Of a stretch of 64,000 nt of DNA, positions 13,161-24,267 are shown one piece after another. Origin of the DNA: Antedon mediterranea. Lineage: Eukaryota; Echinodermata; Crinoidea; Comatulida; Antedonidae. Numbering within the stretch: position 1 is the stretch's first letter; the number at the start of each line of letters is the position of its first letter. Location: the NCBI RefSeq assembly GCF_964355755.1, contig NC_092670.1:6783001-6847000 (forward strand), read 5' to 3'. The notes below the pieces were generated by a model. That model was not told the origin of the DNA, made no database searches, and saw nothing but the letters and a program-made list of their open reading frames with translations. The position numbers and the translations under genes are program-made.

Positions 13161-16124
13161 GGGTATGGATGGTCCTATATAAACACCAAAACGGAAACAA
13201 AAGGAACTCACACACTTAAAACTAAAGGTGCAATAAAAGGTGCAAACCTATAAAAGGGTGCTAATTTGCGCCTTTTTCTCATAAAATGGTGCAGAGTTCA
13301 TAAAAGGTTTATTTTTGCACCTTTTATATCGAAAAATGCAGACAAGTATAAAAAGGTGCAGAACTGCACCGCAAAGGCCCAAGTAGGCCATGGTGACTGT
13401 GTGACAAATAAGACCTATTAGATTAATGAACGCTTCTTGATATGTTTAACTTAGGGCTTCTAAAAGCTTAAAAGGTGATGATAAGGACAATTTTTTTAGA
13501 ATGACATTATTGTGGTAAGTTAAAACAAAAATAAGAAAGATTAATAATAATATAGATAGGTTTGTGGGGACAGCTATCGGAATTCGAACAAATCTTTTTT
13601 TTACGGAACATTAGAAAGTCGCTGGCTTGTAACTGAAAATTAAAGTTTAATACCTTTAACATGATAAATTCAAAGGTTCAACTGGGCACCCTATAAGGTT
13701 TAACATCAGTTAAAAGGTGCATAATAGCACCTTTTTGTACAATTTTTGTACAATTTTCGTACCGTATGCGCACGCAAGATGTCTGTAAACAATTGTTAAA
13801 ATATTGAATTTCAGAGGTTATTTACTCTGGTTTGCTTAAGTCTAGAATAAGTAAACTTTTCTTTCATATTTAACAATATTATTAGAATATCTAATATCAT
13901 AATGTAGGCATCTGTTCTAAATTTATTTGAAACAGGAATTGAACAATAATTTTAAGCGCGTGCGGTTGTTAAACATGCAGTTTCAATTGAGTTTGCGCCC
14001 AAAAAATCAGGCTATAAAATTAAACTAGGGCCTAGGCTAGGCCTAGCTCCCACACCTCTCCAGTGTAGGATAGCTGTTAAAAGTAAGTAACGAAGCTTTA
14101 TAGGCATGTAGTTTGGTTGTTTTTATTAGATTAATTATTGTATAGGCCTATAAGCCTAGGCTAGGCCTAAAACTTAAAAATGATAGCTAAATAAATAAAT
14201 ATGGCTAGCTAGAGGCCTCCTACCTAGCCTATCTAGGCGGCCTCTATTAGGCCTAGGCTAGGTTAAGCCTAAAGTAGGCAGTCTAGAGGCCTACTTAGCC
14301 TACAGTAGCCTTTCGGGCGGGGGCTAGTCCTAGACCAGGCCTAGCTAGCCTACTTACCTGGGTCTAGCTAGTAGGTTAGGCATAATAGGCTAGCTATGCC
14401 TAGGTTACTAGGTAGGCCTAGACCTTAAACTTAATTAAAAGCAGTCCTAGGCCTAGCTAGCCGGCTAGGCCTATAATTAATAATAGGCCTAGCTAGGCAG
14501 GCCAGGGGCCTAGTTATTAATATTAGTTATTACAGTAGCTGGGTATTATTAGGTCTAGGCCTATATTAAATTCTTATACACATTATCATTATTTTTAATT
14601 ATAGTTACAGCCTACATGATGTCATGGAGGGATAAAATAAGTTTAAAACATGAAAGAGCACCTCTGCTCTAATCAGCAGCAAAAAAGATGTTCAGAAAAG
14701 GAGAAAGAAATGTGACCACATGTACTCTAATACTCTAGTATATAGGGCCTACTATACTACGAGCTGAGGAAAGGGAGAGGAACATACTTTAAAGTATGTG
14801 AAGCATGTGGTCAAGGTAATTTTACTTTAAAAATCAGAACAATGTCAATAATGTATTGTATGATGTTGTCATATTAATGATAATATTAATATAATAGTTT
14901 CCCTTCCTATTTCATGCTTTTTAGGAAAGTACATAATCAGGTGAAAATGTTCGGAAAAGGTGAACCAGACATCAAGAACACTGTTTCAGATATATGGGGA
15001 TACGAAGAGAATACTGCCAAAGATGTCATCATTAGATAATTTTAACAATAGGCCTATTGTTGGTTTGAGAAGAGATGGCCACACTCTATTTAAGGTGCAG
15101 AGACTGGTAATTGCCATCCATTAATTCAGCAGTTGAATTGAATAATGTAATGTTTTAAAGTTGAATAAAATTATACAAAGCTTAATCAATATTTTTTGTA
15201 TTTTAGTGATTTTTATTTGTGCACCTTTTTAACAGAAATTGGAATCTTAGAGGAGCATTATTGAACCTTTTATTAGGGTGTAAAGTTGCACCTTTATTTA
15301 GAGGTTGAATTTTGCTCCTTTGGGGAGCTGCTATTGTTGCATTTAGTTTGCACCTTTTAGGGTAGAAAATTACACCTTATATGGTGCAAATGTGAACTCC
15401 AAAGGAGCATTATAGCACCCTTTATCAGGGTTCAAAATTGCACCTTCCGTCAAAGGTGCAGTTGTGCACCTTAAAGGGAGCTGCTATTGTTGCATCGGTT
15501 TGCACCTTTTTAGGTAGAGATTTGCACCTTTTTTTTTAGTGTGCAGAATGTTGCAAATACCTACCAAACGATAGTAGATAATGGTTAATTAATTATGAAA
15601 ACCCAAATTTGATAGCAAAAATCATCCGAATTTATGTTATAAACGATGAATTTAGCAACAAAAACTTAATCCAAACGAGCGTATTTATGGCACGCCCTTA
15701 GTGCCTTTAATAGGAGAACAATGAACATTCTTACTTTGATCGTTTTACATAATATAATTTTTTAGAAAAACATCACATCAACCGAAAACAAAGGTAATCA
15801 GAGCTTTTGATAATATATTAAATATGATTTTATTAAGCATAGAAATGTGTTATTATTTATGTTAGTACATAAATATACGAAATAATGTTCAATACTCATT
15901 ATTTTATTAAAGGCACTATATGCGTGCGATATTCTATGACTTGGATACTCTCGTTTGATTTAAGTTTTTGTGGCTAAACTCATCGTTTTTAACATAAATT
16001 CGGACAATTTTTGCTATAAAAGTTGGGTTTTCATAATTAATTAACAATTATCTACTCTCGTTTGGTAAGTATTGCAACATTCTGAGTCTCGTTTTTGTTT
16101 CCGTTTTGGTGTTTTGTAGGACCG
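13161..16124. mobile_element. Foldback element with long arms inside the PIF-like element
   Basis: The left arm (about 13171-13210 continued at 15546-15710) and right arm (about 15908-16123) are inverted copies of roughly 210 bp. Both contain GGTCCTA, AACACCAAAACGGAAACAAA and CAGAATGTTGCAA, and the arms are split by a shorter spacer (15711-15907). CGCTCGCGAA flanks both sides (13151-13160, 16125-16134), a likely 9-10-bp target duplication. Ten unmatched bases (13161-13170) precede the left arm. The TSD length suggests a Mutator-like origin. Confidence 0.65.
13211..15543. mobile_element. CACACT/AGTGTG-ended element with GGTGCAAA subterminal repeats
   Basis: Starts CACACTTAAAACTAAAGGTGC and ends GCACCTTTTTTTTTAGTGTG, with CA on both sides (13209-13210, 15544-15545). 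Many AAAGGTGCA words lie in both orientations within about 350 bp of each end. The right arm of the surrounding foldback element shows the uninterrupted sequence, which confirms the insertion point. The middle (13900-14600) is rich in TAGGCCTAGGC words. CACT-type ends and a 2-bp TSD fit a CACTA-like family; no transposase recognised. Confidence 0.7.
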
Positions 16125-16125
16125 C

Positions 16126-16278
16126 GCTCGCGAAAGACAACAGTCGTTCACGTGGGAAGGGCCGTATGTCATCGCCTTTGTTGAGGATAAAAATTATCCT
16201 AGTTTAGGCGATCGGGCGCTGCACGACCCTCCCCATCATGTTCTTGAAGGCGCCATGAGAATTAATTTTATTAGCGAT
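16126..16278 (+). pseudogene. Coding-like exon fragment of the PIF-like element, cut by the foldback insertion
   Basis: A frame of 51 codons open up to GTAAGT at 16279, including WEGPYVIAFVEDKNY. The first codons (Ala-Arg-Glu) repeat the end of an open stretch at 13160 on the other side of the foldback element, so this was probably one exon before insertion. The family is not recognised; it may be an accessory ORF of the host element. ATG and upstream exons are unknown. Confidence 0.3.
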
Positions 16279-16988
16279 GTAAGTAGGCTTTACAAAAAAC
16301 AAAACTTGTAGACATGGAGACAACATTTTATTTTTTTAACATGTTTGAGTGAGATGTTCGGCGATATAATACACACGTGTGTACTCACGACGTCGATGTA
16401 AACAAACAGCCAACTTCTACTTCCGTCTGAGTGTATTGCATTTTGGGTAATGATGACGTTTTGCTCGACGACCACCCATAGATTTAACCGGTTATTTCGG
16501 AGCACAAATTGAGCAGAAACGCGGTCTTGTTATTGTTATCTATTTTTAATCTATTTTAAAATAACCGGTTAAATTGCGTTATGCAGCAGAAACAGACCCT
16601 ATATGTTTATATTGGTTCTTTTTTTTCAGCATGGATTTAATAGATGATAACAGTTCAGCAGTTCTGCTGAAGAAATCAAAACTTGTTTGATTGAGTGTGC
16701 GGGAATCCCAATCTAGTTTTATTTTTAGATATTCACTAAGCTATTATATTTTGCTCTTTTATTCTTTATTTTAAAAAAAAATGGAATGTTATAATTGTTT
16801 TAACATAGTCTGGTAAATTTCTTGTATATTTTTCAGAATCTGACCACATATTATAATGGTAATAGGCCTAACCTATATTTAAAAAAAATTAAATAATGCA
16901 TTGGAAAACAATTATTGTTGTTATATTATTATAGGCCTATAGTAAAACTAACACTTAAAACAAATAGACTATTGTTATTATCTATTAT

Positions 16989-19851
16989 TGTTTCAATATG
17001 TCTTTTTAAAATAAAAAATAAATAATGTATGTTTATTTAAAAACAACAAAATTATACAATTAATAAAACATCAATAATAACAGTACACTCCAAATAAAAA
17101 GACCATTGTCTCAATGAAGTTCTACCTAGTCAGCCTCATGAGGTCTTAGGGCAACTGAAGGCTTCTAGTGGAGTGTAGTTGTTTCAATATGTCTTTTAAA
17201 ATACTACAAATTAATAATGTATGTTTATTTAAAAACAACAAAATTATACAATTAATAAAAGATCAATAATAACAGTACACTCTAAATAAATAGACTATTG
17301 TCTCAATGAAGTTCTACCTAGTCAGCCTCATGAGGTCTTAAGGCAACTGCATGCTTCTAGTGGAGTGTAGTTGTTTCAATATGTCTTTTAAAATACTACA
17401 AATTAATAATGTATGTTTATTTAAAAACAACAAAATTATACAATTAATAAAAGATCAATAATAACAGTACACTCTAAATAAATAGACTATTGTCTCAATG
17501 AAGTTCTACCTAGTCAGCCTCATGAGGTCTTAAGGCAACTGCATGCTTCTAGTGGAGTGTAGTTGTTTCAATATGTCTTTTAAAATACTACAAATTAATA
17601 ATGTATGTTTATTTAAAAACAACAAAATTATACAATTAATAAAAGATCAATAATAACAGTACACTCTAAATAAATAGACTTGTCTCAATGAAGTTCTACC
17701 TAGTCAGCCTCATGAGGTCTTAAGGCAACTGCATGCTTCTAGTGGAGTGTAGTTGTTTCAATATGTCTTTTAAAATACTACAAATTAATAATGTATGTTT
17801 ATTTAAAAACAACAAAATTATACAATTATTAAAATATCAATAATAACAGTACACTCCAAATAAAAAGACTATTGTCTCAATGAAGTTCTAACTAGTCAGC
17901 CTCATTAGGTCTTAGGGCAACTGAAGGCTTCTAGTGGAGTGTAGTTGTTTCAATATGTCTTTTTAAAATAAAAAATAAATAATGTATGTTTATTTAAAAA
18001 CAACAAAATTATACAATTAATAAAACATCAATAATAACAGTACACTCCAAATAAATAGACTATTGTCTCAATGAAGTTCTAACTAGTCAGCCTCATGAGG
18101 TCTTAGGGCAACTGAAGGCTTTTAGTGGAGTGTAGTTGTTTCAATATGTCTTTTTAAAATAAAAAATAAATAATGTATGTTTATTTAAAAACAACAAAAT
18201 TATACAATTAATAAAACATCAATAATAACAGTACACTCCAAATAAATAGACTATTGTCTCAATGAAGTTCTAACTAGTCAGCCTCATGAGGTCTTATGGC
18301 AACTGAAGGCTTCTAGTGGAGTGTAGTTGTTTCAATATGTCTTTTTAAAATAAATAATGTATGTTTATTTAAAAACAACAAAATTATACAATTATTAAAA
18401 TATCAATGATAACAGTACACTCTTATAAATAGACGATTGTCTCAATGAAGTTCTAACTAGTCAGCCTCATGAGGTCTTAGGGCAACTGCAGGCTTCTAGT
18501 GGAGTGTAGTTGTTTCAATATGTCTTTAAATTTAAAAATAAATAATGTATATTTATTTAAAAACAACAAAATTATACAATTATTAAAATATCAATAAAAA
18601 CAGTACACTCTAAATAAATAGACTATTGTCTCAATGAAGTTCTAACTAGTCAGCCTCATGAGGTCTTAGGGCAACTGCGGGCTTTTAGTGGAGTGTAGTT
18701 GTTTCAATATGTCTTAAAATTTAAAATAAACAATGCTTCATTTAAAATCAACAAAAGTATACAATTATTAAAAGATCAATAATAACAGTACACTCCAAAT
18801 AAATAGACTATTGTCTCAATGAAGTTCTACCTAGTCAGCCTCATGAGGTCTTATGGCAACTGAAGGCTTCTAGTGGAGTGTAGTTGTTTCAATATGTCTT
18901 TAAATTTAAAAATAAATAATGTATGTTTATTTAAAAACAACAAAATTATAAAATTATTGAAATATCAATAATAACAGTACACTCTAAATAAATAGACTAT
19001 TGTCTCAATGAAGTTCTAACTAGACAGCCTCATGAGGTCTTAGGGCAACTGAAGGCTTCTAGTGGAGTGTAGTTGTTTCAATATGTCTTTAAATTTAAAA
19101 ATAAATAATGTATGTTTATTTAAAAACAACAAAATTATACAATTATTAAAATATCAATAATAACAGTACACTCTAAATAAATAGACTATTGTCTCAATGA
19201 AGTTCTAACTAGTCAGCCTCATGAGGTCTTAGGGCAACTGCATGCTTCTAGTGGAGTGTAGTTGTTTCAATATGTCTTTAAATTAAAAAATAAATAATGT
19301 ATGTTTTTTTAAAAACAACAAAATTATAAAATTATTAAAATATCAATAATAACAGTACACTCTAAATAAATAGACTATTGTCTCAATGAAGTTCTAACTA
19401 GTCAGCCTCATGAGGTCTTAGGGCAACTGCAGGCTTTTAGTGGAGTGTGGTTGTTTCAATATTATGTCTTTTTAAAATAAAAAATAAATAATGTATGTTT
19501 ATTTAAAGAATTATTAAAATATCAATAATAACAGTACACTCCAAATAAATAGACTATTTTCTTAATGAAGTTCTAACTAGACAGCCTCATGAGGTCTTAG
19601 GGTAACTGCAGGCTTCTAGTGGAGTGTAGTTGTTTCAATATGTCTTTTTAAAATAAAAAATAAATAATGTATGTTTATTTAAAAACAACAAATTTATACA
19701 ATTATTAAAATATCAATAATAACAGCACACTCCAAATAAATAGACTATTGTCTCAATGAAGTTCTAACTAGTCAGCCTCATGAGGTCTTAGGGCAACTGC
19801 GGGCTTTTAGTGGAGTGTAGTTGTTTCAATAAATATGTCTTTTTAAAATAA
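16989..19851. repeat. 190-bp satellite array, about 15 units
   Basis: CAGTACACTC recurs at 17081, 17273, 17465, 17657, 17847, 18038, 18229, 18413, 18601, 18785, 18975, 19164, 19353, 19532 and 19723 (once as CAGCACACTC), spaced 179-192 bp. Each unit holds TACACTCCA and, about 90 bp on, its complement TGGAGTGTA around the palindrome CCTCATGAGG. Units 2-4 are nearly identical, indicating recent local amplification. It lies inside the CACTG-ended element. Confidence 0.95.
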
Positions 19852-20379
19852 AAATTAGTCAAAAAAAATCATATCAGGGATCTAAATTCAGGGATTCGTA
19901 TACAGTAACTGTTTCATGTCAATAAACCTTGGAACAAGGCCTACCTCAATGGAAATAAGACTACAATGGTTATTAAGCTATCGTGACTGATAATGGCATA
20001 AACAATTCAATATGCAATTTTATTGTTTCAAAATAATATTTCTTATATTCTTCTTAGACATCTGATATGAATATTGAGCAACCATCTTTCTTTCTCTAGT
20101 GGAGAAGGAGAAGATGAACATAATTTGTCCACTTTTAGAACTGAAACTGAATGTCCCCTTCCAATATATTCATCTAGAGTCCGTGTATGGCTTGGTAACC
20201 GTATAGAAGATGCTTAGACAAAATTATAGAGGAAACATTAGAACTAAAATTTTTTTTTTATTTTATCCCATTATTTATTGCAGGTAATTGCAGAATTTGA
20301 ACAATGCTGTTTTGTATACGGTTGTCAATAAATTAATAAACCAGATTATGTTTAATATTCATTACTTTTTCTCTTGCAG

Positions 20380-20682
20380 GAGGACATTGATCAAGACATA
20401 GAACCACCAAGGCAGAATACCACAGGGAAACGGATAGAATCATGCATTCTCTGCAATGACATTTTTTTTTTAAAGTCAAAGGGCAGTTATCTGATGCTAT
20501 ATGTTGATTGGCAATTTATTATGTTTTCGATTACATTATCCGACACAGTATCTCAAATATTAGGTATTTTTCAATACTGGATTTTAAAGGATAAAAAAAT
20601 ACATTATTTCAATTCACAGCTTTCCATAATGTCAACACAATGTTGGAAGCTGTATATTAAACTCAACTGCCTTATTAATTGA
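20380..20682 (+). pseudogene. Possible terminal exon of a transposon gene
   Basis: CTCTTGCAG at 20371-20379 is a good acceptor, followed by an open frame with DIDQDIEPPRQNTTGKR that later becomes low-complexity and stops at 20682. The GKR-x5-C-x3-D-x-FF pattern is loosely like the C-terminus of Harbinger nucleases, but this is weak. No upstream exon could be joined. Confidence 0.2.
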
Positions 20683-20959
20683 ATTTATAGTTAATATAAT
20701 ATACAGTTGTATTATCATACAATGTATCTTTCATGTTATTATCAAAAGGTAATATTTCAGTTTATATTGGTAGACATGAATAAATAATTTAAATATTTTG
20801 ATTAAAATATCATATTCGTCCGTTGTGTTTTTAATTAATGATGTCAATCTGATACGCATAAAGGCCAATAGGAGTTTAAGGTAACAACAAAATAAGTGAT
20901 TATTGGCTATGAAAAAGTGTTAATGCAGAGCATGAAAACCCAGAGATATAAAGAATACA

Positions 20960-21579
20960 GTATATTCTTATAAACACCACAGCAAAAAACACCACATTTG
21001 TAAGCCCATGTTTGCTAAATATTTCAAGTAAGCATGTATTCTTAATTGTATACCACAGGAAATACATTGCTAAGCTCGTCTATGCTAAACGCAAAACGGT
21101 CTAAACACTTGCATTTAAGCACAAATGATATTCCAAACACTTTAGAGTTAAAACACTATACTTTTTCCAAGCACTTCTGTGCTAAACGCAAAACGGGCTA
21201 AACACTTGAAAGATAAGCATATTTTTCTTCTAAACACTACATCAAAAACACTACCATTTTCTAAACACAGAACGAGCTAAACACAGAAAAGGCTAAACAC
21301 TTGAAAGATAAGCATATTTTTCTTCTAAACACTACATCAAAAACACTAAGATTTTCTAAACACAGAACGAGCTAAACACAGAAAAGGCTAAACACTTGAA
21401 AGATAAGCATATTTTTCTTCTAAACACCAAAGTTAAAACACAAAACGAAACTAAACACATTAGTGCTAAACACTAAATAAGCCTAAGCACATAGAATGCT
21501 AAACATGTTTAGCATTCTATGTGTCTCCAAAGTGACTACAAGAATTGTGTTTAGCATTGTGTTTATAGTTTTTACAGTG
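20960..21579. repeat. Right subterminal array of the CACTG-ended element
   Basis: TAAACAC words in the orientation opposite to the left end, including about three tandem units of 95 bp at 21190-21440 with GATAAGCATATTTTTCTTCT. A near-perfect palindrome around AAACATGTTTAGCATTC lies at about 21500-21522. Confidence 0.8.
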
Positions 21580-22345
21580 TATATTCTAAAATACACCGTA
21601 CAATCACCTTCCCCTTCATAATACGTCATTAAAATATCTAAAGCAATTTAACTTCGAATTTCAGTGTATGATTTTGTTTTAATTTTAAGAATTGCATACT
21701 CGGATCGTTTGCATTTTGTAGTAATCGCGTGAACGTTGTTTTTATGTTGGTTTTTTTAATAATTATTATTCGATTTATGCTGGTACCGTTTCGTACTTTT
21801 GTTATTTTTGTAATCGTTTACGTTGCTGTTTTTGTGCTGTTGATATTTCCGATTTTGTTTTGTAGTCATTTTGTACTTGTCTCGTTTGTTACACCTGAAA
21901 TAAATTTAGCGCCGCGGGTAACTAACCAATCGTTGCATTGTATGTAAATGATCACGTATTAAGCCAGCTACACTGCACGTGAAACATGTCACCGTACATG
22001 TACGCAAATTACAGACACGAATCTTCTTTTTTCGTATTGGAAACGAAACATTATAAGAAGTTTACATCTACTGAAGGTGAGAGTTCATGATTTGTTTGTG
22101 CAATGATGTGATGTTGCAATCAATCGTAGGGTGATGATTAGGGATACATTACCAGTGTCTAAATCGTACTCGACTTGTTAACCTTGTATCTCCTAAATCG
22201 CCTACAACTAATAAACCAGTTCAGCGGTGAGCGAATTAAGCGAGTGGTCTCCATCGTCAAACCGGGAAGGGTTCGAGGTCCACTCGCTTGCTTCATGGTT
22301 CTGGTAGTAAAGTTTTCTCGGACAAGGACTAAACTATAGGTCTCT
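21580..22345. repeat. Duplicated flank block, copy 1 (matches 63205-64000)
   Basis: Shared in order with the end of the window, including CGTTTCGTACTTTTGTTA, TACGTCATTAAA, GATCACGTATTAAGCCAGC and the tRNA-like stretch CCAGTTCAGCGGTGAGCG. That stretch (about 22215-22290) has box B-like GGGTTCGAGGTCC. It is probably the upstream flank of each gene unit in the tandem array, with a small SINE-like part. No convincing ORF. Confidence 0.75.
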
Positions 22346-23266
22346 ATTTGCACGCACAATGTTCGCTGCACAAAATAACATAGTACATTTTTCAAAACGA
22401 GTATTTAACTAGCTACTGTAGTGCTAGTCTACATGCAGCCACTGTCGTGGACAGAGGCAATGATGTCATAAGGACAGCATAAATAAAGAAAAACACACCC
22501 TAAGGCTATATAGAGTTTGCTTTGGTGGAGTAATAGAAAAACTTTAAATTGGAAGAAAATTGATAATTTAAATTGATAATAATAAATAAGAAAGCTCTTC
22601 CTGGTCTTCATTAAATAAAGAATAAATTGTATCATTATCTAAATGCAAACAATCAATTATGTGTATAAATACATAATTGCTCCCCTTTGATTATTATAAT
22701 GTTGTAAGTAACCAAACATTTTAGAAAATGGATGTGTTAGAATCACAGAAATTAAGATATGATTCAAATTAAATAGCAATCGGGTAAAAACTAAACTGGA
22801 TCTATTTCAACACAAAATTACTTTGGCAGGTCTACTGATATTCTTCAGGTTTGAAGAAAATACTGACTAAAAACAGATTTGTGGAATAAATTTAATGTTT
22901 TTTTATTACGTCGTAATTGTACTGCATACGGCAGACACAGTAAACTTTTAAATTATCTTATTGGAGAAATGGTAACAAAATATCAAACAGAATGTGCAAA
23001 GGTATAAAACTACATAATAATGTTCAGACATCAATATCTCAATCATTTGAGGTACTGTATAGTGAACTATGAACCACGATGAAAGCTACTTTAAAAACAA
23101 ACAATTCTCGGTACAGTATCTAGATTTCTCCAGTATTATAGAAGGTTTTTTGTAATACAACATCACATTTGTTTTATATGTGTCTCCTAGTATCCTACCA
23201 TGACCTTACCATTTTCATGACACTGAGCATCGAGTATTTAAAAAAGGCATTTGGTAGAATACGTAC
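22346..23266. other. Intergenic, no gene seen
   Basis: AT-rich sequence with no supported exon. The last part (about 23100-23240) is similar to 26640-26770, so it belongs to a local duplication upstream of gene 2. Confidence 0.5.
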
Positions 23267-23275
23267 CTATCGACC

Positions 23276-24201
23276 TAGACTTGCCCCAAGTCTGTATTTA
23301 TTGTCTTTTTTTTATTTATTTGTTTTTATTTCGACCGCGATTTTTGTCTGAAAATACAGACTTGTGAAACACGTATAGAAATCGATTTGAATCCGATAAG
23401 AATGACGTAGGTTATCATACCGTATTTGGCTATATGGGGCGGGCGGTATGTAAATATGGATTTCGAATCAACCAATGATCATTTTGTTTCAAAATGAAAA
23501 AGATCGAGTACGTACGTACAGTGTGCTGAATGTACGATCGAGACTGAACAACTGTTGAAATATAAAATCGTGTTGCCAAGTTGTTTTGTTTATTAATTGT
23601 TCTGGCCTAGGCCTCCTTCGTAGGCGGGTTCGTAGGGCTACTCAACTCGTACTATGACCTTCCAAATAAAACGCCGACCGGCACACAACAGGGCTACACC
23701 ACCACACAGGACAGGACAGGGTCTGGGTGGGAATTAAATAAAATTTTCTCCGCATAATAAATGATCCATTCAATGTTTGATTTGGCGGAGAAGCTAGCCT
23801 ATCATATCACAACGAGTTTTCATGTTCTTGGGAAAAATCTCATCAAATGTTTACCAGACTACTAGGCATATAAAATCATTTTTAGCCTTCAGAAACTTTC
23901 ATCAATGTACCCAAGTACACATTGTCTAAACGTAACATAGCGCATGCGCATCGTCTTAGACGTTGAGTCTTTGAAATTCTGAAATATGAATATTAAAACG
24001 ACGTACGAGTGAGTAGCCAATGGCATGCGGCTGAAACTAGTCAACTGGATAATTTATGCACCAAGAATTCTTGGTGTCAAACCACGTGACTTATGCGTGT
24101 TTCCCCAGACGGAGTATCCAAACTCAAGTAATACACGTATGAAACGCCATATGTGCAAAAATATTTATATTTTTACAAAACTCCGTCTGGAGCCCAGACT
24201 A
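23276..24201. mobile_element. MULE-like non-autonomous element, copy 2 (9-bp TSD)
   Basis: Flanked by CTATCGACC at 23267-23275 and 24202-24210. Same ends and interior as 10602-11579, with small indels. Inside, CCCAGACGGAGT (about 24107) and ACTCCGTCTGG near the right end form an internal inverted repeat shared by both copies. No transposase. Confidence 0.85.
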
Positions 24202-24267
24202 CTATCGACCTTGTATTTTCTATTTTATGAAGTTTTCTACAGAATATTCAAAAGAAACTCATTCTAG

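Larger units (their letters stand above)
12663..16599. mobile_element. PIF/Harbinger-like TIR element, interrupted by a nested insertion
   Basis: TIRs GGGCCTGTTTCTGCTGC (left) and GCAGCAGAAACAGACCC (right), flanked by TAT on both sides (12660-12662, 16600-16602). Both ends carry several TAACCGGTTA palindromes, likely transposase-binding sites. A GGGCCTGTTTC start and 3-bp TSD are usual for PIF/Harbinger, though TAT is not the canonical TWA. It has coding-like pieces near both ends but no recognised transposase core. Confidence 0.65.
9396..21579. mobile_element. 12-kb composite insertion with CACTG/CAGTG ends (CACTA-like), carrying nested elements
   Basis: The left end CACTGTAAAAAC and right end GTTTTTACAGTG are inverted, each followed inward by arrays of TAAACAC-like words and the palindrome AAACATGTTTAGCA. 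TA flanks both ends (9394-9395, 21580-21581). The sequences just outside are contiguous in the duplicate locus near 63180-63205, which is an empty site. CACTR ends with dense subterminal repeats are typical of the CACTA/Mirage/Chapaev group; no transposase is recognisable. Stretches 10261-10601, 11580-12662, 16600-16988 and 19852-20379 hold nothing I can name. Confidence 0.7.
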
